DNA from: Gemmatimonadota bacterium | Lineage (GTDB): Bacteria; Gemmatimonadota; Gemmatimonadetes; Gemmatimonadales; GWC2-71-9 | Direction: 5' to 3' | DNA: 59,335 nucleotides | NCBI GenBank assembly: GCA_025350665.1 | Contig: JANXXJ010000063.1 | Span: 1 to 59,335 of the forward strand | Shown here: piece by piece, positions 55,435 through 59,335 of the stretch | Layout: every line of letters begins with the position of its first letter | Position numbering within the stretch: the first letter of the stretch is position 1 | Made by a program: the position numbers and the translations under genes | Notes under the pieces: generated by a model | Told to the model about the DNA's origin: nothing | The model's database searches: none | What the model saw: the letters and a program-made list of their open reading frames with translations, nothing else

Positions 55435-56744
55435 AGCATACCCTCGTCCACCATGGCGCCGACCGAGGCCGTCAGCGCCTCGACCGTCAGGGCGATGTCG
55501 GCGCTGGAATGGGCCGCTGACAAGGTGAACACCTCACCGCGGGTGGTGGCGATCCCGCGGGTCAGGAGTTGGAGTTCCAATCGCTGATACCGCGCGGCAG
55601 CTCCCGGATCGACCAGCCGGGCGGTGTCCGACACCGGCGGATCGGCGTCCGTTTCGCGCTCGATCGCCCCGAGATAGATATGGCAGATCGATCGCCCGTA
55701 CAGTCGGGCCGGCAGCCCGGCCCGCCGGAGCGACGTGTTGGCCTGCTGCCGCAACTGGGCGGCGGCGGCGTTCGCGGCCCGCTGGGGCGCTCCGTCTTGG
55801 TACAGACCACAGGCTGCCACGCCCGCCGCGCAGGTCACCGGCACCGCGTTCCAGGTGCCCCCATGAAGCACCCCTCGCCCGGGCGGCGCATCGGGTGACA
55901 GCGCGGCCAGCAGATCGGCTCTGCCTAACAGTGCGCCGCAGCCCATCCCGCCACCGGCCGCCTTGCCCACCGAAGTGAGATCAGGCCGGATCCCAACCAC
56001 CGACTGCCAACCGCCCGCGGCCTCCCGAAAACCGGTCACCACTTCATCGAGCAGAAGCAGTGTGCCGTACCGTTCGCACAGCCCGGGCATGGCCCGGAAG
56101 AAATCGGGATCGGTGGGAACCCGCCCGGACAGCCGTCCGCCGCCGCCCTCGATCAGCGCACAGGCATATGTCCCGCTCGCGAGTTCCCGTTCGAGCAACT
56201 CCAGGTCGTTGGCCCCGATCGTGGTGATGTGGTCTTCGAGCGCGCCGGCCGTCCCCGCCCCCGCCAACTCGTCGGCCCAGCCGTGGTAGTTGTATTTGAA
56301 CTTGAGGAGCCGCTTCCGCCCCGTGGCCACCCTGGCCAGGCGGATCCCCATCTGATTGGCTTCCTGCCCCGAGGCAAAGAACTCGATCCGTTCGGCCGCC
56401 GGCATCAGCGCCCGAATCAGTTCGGCCCATTCCACCTCGAGCGGATGGCTGTCCCCGTAATGGAGCCCCAATCGGCTTTGCGCTCCGATCGCCTCGATCA
56501 CCGCCGGATGACTGTGCCCCAGGATCAGCGCCCCGTGGCCCATCACGTAGTCGACATATTCGTGTCCGTCGGCATCCCACTTTCGGGCACCCTGGGCCCG
56601 GACGATGTAGGGACGGAACGGCGCCATCACACGCGAGAAGTGAGTCGCGCCCCGGGCCGCAAAGAACCCCCGGGCCCGGCCCGCCAGCGCCGCCGATCGC
56701 GGCCGGGCCCCGATATAGGCCCGGGTCAGGTCATCCGATTCCAT
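55431..56744 (-). CDS. Class III aminotransferase, glutamate-1-semialdehyde aminomutase-like
   Basis: 437 aa PLP enzyme. Substrate/dimer segment KWDADGHEYVDYVMGHGALILGHSHP, aspartate region LLLLDEVVTGFREAAGG, and the PLP Lys in TSVGKAAGGGMGCGALLG; ends GVFHSS-like with TLSAAHSSADIALTVEAL. Closest to GSA-aminomutases (HemL) or related decarboxylating transaminases. It may make 5-aminolevulinate, but the genome's housekeeping HemL could be elsewhere, and the neighbourhood here offers no heme genes. Start ATG 56744; the cytochrome gene lies 11 bases downstream of its start, upstream in transcription. Confidence 0.88.
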   Translation of the reverse strand: MESDDLTRAYIGARPRSAALAGRARGFFAARGATHFSRVMAPFRPYIVRAQGARKWDADGHEYVDYVMGHGALILGHSHPAVIEAIGAQSRLGLHYGDSHPLEVEWAELIRALMPAAERIEFFASGQEANQMGIRLARVATGRKRLLKFKYNYHGWADELAGAGTAGALEDHITTIGANDLELLERELASGTYACALIEGGGGRLSGRVPTDPDFFRAMPGLCERYGTLLLLDEVVTGFREAAGGWQSVVGIRPDLTSVGKAAGGGMGCGALLGRADLLAALSPDAPPGRGVLHGGTWNAVPVTCAAGVAACGLYQDGAPQRAANAAAAQLRQQANTSLRRAGLPARLYGRSICHIYLGAIERETDADPPVSDTARLVDPGAAARYQRLELQLLTRGIATTRGEVFTLSAAHSSADIALTVEALTASVGAMVDEGML

Positions 56745-56755
56745 GGGAAAGCGGC

Positions 56756-57496
56756 CTATGGCTTGAGCATGCGGTCGACCTGCTGCTGAATCATCGGCTT
56801 CATGTTGTCGGGCGCGATCGCCAGGGCCTTGTCGAAGCTCGCCTTGGCTCCGTCCTTGTCGCCGGACTGGACCTGGGCGCCGCCTAACGCCAGCAACGTC
56901 CGCACATCCTCGCCGTTGTTGGCGATTTCGAGCTGCAGGAACTTGACCGCCTCGGCGAACTTCTGTTTCTGGGCCATCCGCTCACCCAGGCCGGTCAGCG
57001 GACCCCGGGCAAAGTTGTAGGCAAATCCGCCGTAGTAGCGCTTCCGCAACTCATCGTACTTCGCGGTGGCCGCGTCCATGCCGGCCGAGTCGAGAGCGGC
57101 TTCGAGGACGTCCTCGATCGGCACCGGACGGGCCAGCCCGCGATGGCAGGTGGTGCAGGTGACCGTCAGGCGCTTTTCCCCCAGCTCGGCCAGGTGGGTT
57201 CCGTTGATCGCCTGCAGCATCTTGAGCATGACCCGCGCCTTCTGCTTCGCCGGCTTGTCGTCGGACGCGAAATCGAAGGTATTGAGGTCGCCCTGGCCGA
57301 CGTGGCAGTGGTCGCAGCGGACGCCGAGTGCGCCGGTGAAGCCGCGCATCACCTGACCCAGCCGCTGACCCCGGATGCTGTCCGGCAGCACTTTGATGTT
57401 CTTGGGATTGTCGGGCCAGCGGAAGCCGCCCTGGGCCAGCGCGAGAGACGGGATCGAGCCGAGCAGAACGGCAGCCAGCAGCAGCGAGCGGCGCAT
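56756..57496 (-). CDS. Diheme c-type cytochrome with C-terminal TPR-like region
   Basis: 246 aa from ATG 57496 with signal peptide MRRSLLLAAVLLGSIPSLAL ending AQ. Two heme motifs, CDHCH (61-65) and CTTCH (114-118), in the context GALGVRCDHCH, followed by a helical C-terminal part with EDVRTLLALGGAQVQSGDKDGA resembling a TPR repeat. Same general class as the lipoprotein cytochrome at 29454 (both have two CxxCH and reaction-centre-type spacing) but without lipid anchor. Periplasmic electron carrier. The aminotransferase follows on the same strand. Confidence 0.9.
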   Translation of the reverse strand: MRRSLLLAAVLLGSIPSLALAQGGFRWPDNPKNIKVLPDSIRGQRLGQVMRGFTGALGVRCDHCHVGQGDLNTFDFASDDKPAKQKARVMLKMLQAINGTHLAELGEKRLTVTCTTCHRGLARPVPIEDVLEAALDSAGMDAATAKYDELRKRYYGGFAYNFARGPLTGLGERMAQKQKFAEAVKFLQLEIANNGEDVRTLLALGGAQVQSGDKDGAKASFDKALAIAPDNMKPMIQQQVDRMLKP

Positions 57497-57608
57497 CGAA
57501 ACTCCGAGCCAAAAGGGGAGCGCTAAAGGTCGCCCGATCCCGCCACCGCGCAAGCGGCCAGACCCGCGGACTTGGCAGCCGGACCGGCCTCAGGCCACAT
57601 TGCTTCCT

Positions 57609-58622
57609 ATGACCGAACCGATGCTGCGATGGGGCATCCTCAGTACCGCCAATATCGGCCGGGGGGCGGTGATCCCCGCGATCCAGGCGTCGCGGAACGG
57701 TCAGGTCGTGGCCGTCGCCAGTCGCGATGCGGCCCGGGCCGCCGCCTTCGCCGCCCACGCCGGCATCCCCGTGTCACTCGGCAGCTACGAAGCCCTGCTC
57801 GCCGATTCGGCCATCGACGCCATCTACATCCCGCTCCCCAACAGCCTGCACCACCCCTGGACCATCCGCGCCGCGGAACACGGCAAGCACATCCTTTGCG
57901 AAAAACCGCTGGCGCTCACGACTTCGGAATGCCTTGAGATGGAGGCGGCCGCCCGGGCCAACGGCGTCCAGCTGATGGAAGCGTTCATGTACCGGTTCCA
58001 TCCCCGAACCACCCGGGTGGTCGACCTGATCCGCGCCGGCGCGATCGGCCAGCTCAAATCAATCCGCAGCGCCTTCACCTTCCGCCTCAGCCGGCCCGAC
58101 AACATCCGGCTCCGGCCGGACCTGGGCGGCGGAGCGCTGATGGATGTGGGCTGCTACTGCGTCAACGTCAGCCGCACCATCGCCGGCACCGAACCAACTC
58201 GCGTGCAGGCCTGGGCCGAGTGGACCTCGGGCGGGGTCGACGGCCGACTGGCGGGGACACTGTTCTTCCCCGACGACATCACCGCCCAGTTTGACTGCGC
58301 GATGAGCATGGAACGCCGGGAATGGGTCGAGGCAGCCGGCACCGACGGCGCCCTCCGAGTTACCTCAGCGTTCGTCCCCGGAACCGGCCCCGTCCCGATC
58401 GAGCACCACCGCGGCCGCGACCTGACCACCGAGTCAATCCTCGGCGCCGACGAGTATCAGGCCATGGTCGAACACTTTGCCGACTGCGTTCTGACCGGGA
58501 CGACGCCGCGATATCCTGCGAAGGAAGCGGCGGCCAACCTGGCCGTGATCGCCGCCTTGTACGCATCGGTGCGGTCAGGTGGAGGCCCGACGGATGTTGC
58601 GGATTCGGGATTTGTTCGGTAA
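57609..58622 (+). CDS. Gfo/Idh/MocA-family oxidoreductase
   Basis: 337 aa. N-terminal RWGILSTANIGRGAVIPAIQ, SRDAARAAAFAAHAGI and ILCEKPLALTTSEC, then a C-terminal domain with GGGALMDVGCYCVNVSRTIAG, where the catalytic His of some members is replaced by Tyr/Cys in this stretch. NAD(P)-dependent sugar or trans-dihydrodiol-type dehydrogenase (GFOD2/DHDH-like). ATG 57609 is preferred. TTGGCA at 57572-57577 and a weak CACATT suggest a promoter that starts transcription near the ATG. Divergent to the cytochrome gene. Confidence 0.92.
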   Translation: MTEPMLRWGILSTANIGRGAVIPAIQASRNGQVVAVASRDAARAAAFAAHAGIPVSLGSYEALLADSAIDAIYIPLPNSLHHPWTIRAAEHGKHILCEKPLALTTSECLEMEAAARANGVQLMEAFMYRFHPRTTRVVDLIRAGAIGQLKSIRSAFTFRLSRPDNIRLRPDLGGGALMDVGCYCVNVSRTIAGTEPTRVQAWAEWTSGGVDGRLAGTLFFPDDITAQFDCAMSMERREWVEAAGTDGALRVTSAFVPGTGPVPIEHHRGRDLTTESILGADEYQAMVEHFADCVLTGTTPRYPAKEAAANLAVIAALYASVRSGGGPTDVADSGFVR

Positions 58623-58694
58623 CATGGATCTGGTCGGTACCTCAACCAGCCGGTGACCCAATCGCCGGCGTTCCGCTACCCGGATGACGCCATC

Positions 58695-59096
58695 ATGACT
58701 TCAGACATCGGTTTCAAAAAACTCACCCCGGTTATGGTGGTCGATACCGTCGAACCCTGCCTTGCCTTCTGGAGCGAGCGGTTCGGATTCGAGACCGGGG
58801 CCACCGTCCCCGGCCCGGACGGGAAGATTCTCTTTGCGATCACGGCCAAGGGCGGGATCGAGTTGATGTACCAGACCCGGGCCAGCGTTCTGGCGGAGGA
58901 CCCCGCCGCGGCCAAGGACCTCGACGGCCATTCGATCGCATTGTTCTTCGAGGTCGAGAGCATCGACGCCGCGGAGCGGGCATTGGCCGGAGCCACCATC
59001 GTCAAGCCGCGGCACCAGACCTTCTACGGCAGCACCGAGATCTACGCCCTCGAGCCCGGTGGCAATTCCGTCGGCTTCGCCCAGATGGGCGGCTGA
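58695..59096 (+). CDS. VOC-superfamily (glyoxalase-fold) protein
   Basis: 133 aa, typical single VOC domain. FKKLTPVMVVDTVEPCLAFW, RFGFETGATVPGPDG, KGGIELMYQTRASVL, IALFFEVESIDAAERAL, and YALEPGGNSVGFAQ. Often a dioxygenase or glyoxalase I fold with two betaalphabetabetabeta units, or a bleomycin-resistance-like binding protein. The C-terminal metal Glu of glyoxalases is not obvious. ATG 58695 gives the family start; the frame extends to 58653. Confidence 0.88.
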   Translation: MTSDIGFKKLTPVMVVDTVEPCLAFWSERFGFETGATVPGPDGKILFAITAKGGIELMYQTRASVLAEDPAAAKDLDGHSIALFFEVESIDAAERALAGATIVKPRHQTFYGSTEIYALEPGGNSVGFAQMGG

Positions 59097-59103
59097 ACAA
59101 CGA

Positions 59104-59335
59104 TCAGGGCGTCCTGGTGATATCCTCGACCCGGGTGGAATAGGTCCCGTCGGCGGCCCGAATGATCGCCACCGTCTTGGCTTGGCCGGCCGCCACCGGG
59201 AAGACCCCGAAGGACGCGACCACCGTCTTGGTATTCCGCAGGGTGAACGTCACCCCCACGAGGCCCGGGGTGGTGTAGAAGAAGGTCGAGTACGATGGCG
59301 CCTGGGCCTCCATCCGCACCACCGGCGTCGCGGCC
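59104..59335 (-). CDS. 3' end of an unidentified protein gene
   Basis: Only the last 77 residues are visible; the 5' part is outside the window. The segment reads VVRMEAQAPSYSTFFYTTPG, then VGVTFTLRNTKTVVASFGVF and ends YSTRVEDITRTP. Beta-strand-rich with GQAKTVAIIRAADGTY. Could be the end of a DUF4397-type or other beta-sandwich secreted domain; I do not identify it. Converges on the VOC gene with seven bases between. Confidence 0.65.
   Translation of the reverse strand, partial: AATPVVRMEAQAPSYSTFFYTTPGLVGVTFTLRNTKTVVASFGVFPVAAGQAKTVAIIRAADGTYSTRVEDITRTP

Overview
The window is a GC-rich, densely coded chromosomal stretch. It most resembles Gemmatimonadota or a close relative in the FCB group. 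This is inferred from three Ser/Thr kinases with the MATVYLA glycine-loop style common in that phylum, a SusC/SusD pair, a plug-only CarboxypepD_reg protein, diheme reaction-centre-type cytochromes and many secreted hydrolases. I see no rRNA, tRNA, insertion sequence, prophage or CRISPR array. It reads as ordinary chromosome carrying two toxin-antitoxin modules.

Layout. 1-4101 (minus): two membrane-anchored Ser/Thr kinases, the first frameshifted and cut by the window edge; the second has a 38-codon signal-peptide ORF overlapping its start. 4228-10368 (plus): secreted amidohydrolase, DHFR/RibD-like reductase and a lipoprotein, then prfC and an MltB-type lytic transglycosylase with a probable terminal frameshift. 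10412-11756 (minus): MBL hydrolase plus a VapBC module with its own palindromic operator. 11886-18030 (minus): five-gene fatty-acid oxidation operon (quinone-oxidoreductase-like MDR, FadB/J-like bifunctional enzyme, thiolase, SDR, CurA-like MDR). 18101-24852 (plus): a TPP riboswitch with an SD-sequestering hairpin in front of a TonB-dependent receptor, then SusC and SusD and a bidirectional terminator. 24867-27041 (minus): penicillin-acylase-family amidase. 27145-27884 (plus): a second, apparently leaderless RHH/PIN toxin-antitoxin pair. 27910-30050 (minus): diheme cytochrome lipoprotein translationally coupled to an acyl-CoA carboxylase beta subunit. 30114-36286 (plus): two DUF885-type peptidases (one with a broken zinc motif, one intact) coupled to a peptide ABC transporter that has a binding protein and two permeases but no ATPase. 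36493-40751: small lipoprotein, S15-family hydrolase, sterol-desaturase-like protein and MarC. 40756-46811 (minus): an unusual short Rho, an exported tricorn-like protease and an M28 peptidase. 46974-52105 (plus): Gfo/Idh/MocA oxidoreductase, a kinase coupled to a plug-only TonB-like protein, and a HemG-like flavodoxin. 52102-59335: amidohydrolase, DEAD-box helicase, small basic protein, GSA-type aminotransferase, diheme cytochrome, a second Gfo/Idh/MocA protein, a VOC protein and the end of an unidentified gene.

The recurring theme is breakdown and uptake of peptides and amides: two amidohydrolases, penicillin acylase, S15, M28, tricorn, a DUF885 pair and an Opp/Dpp transporter. Beside it sits a TPP-regulated outer-membrane uptake locus. 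The most distinctive items are that riboswitch/TonB locus, the DUF885 heteropair with its transporter, the Rho variant lacking its primary RNA-binding aromatics, and the kinase/plug-only pair. Two probable single-base indels (near 1137 and near 10315) should be checked against reads before anyone calls those genes broken.
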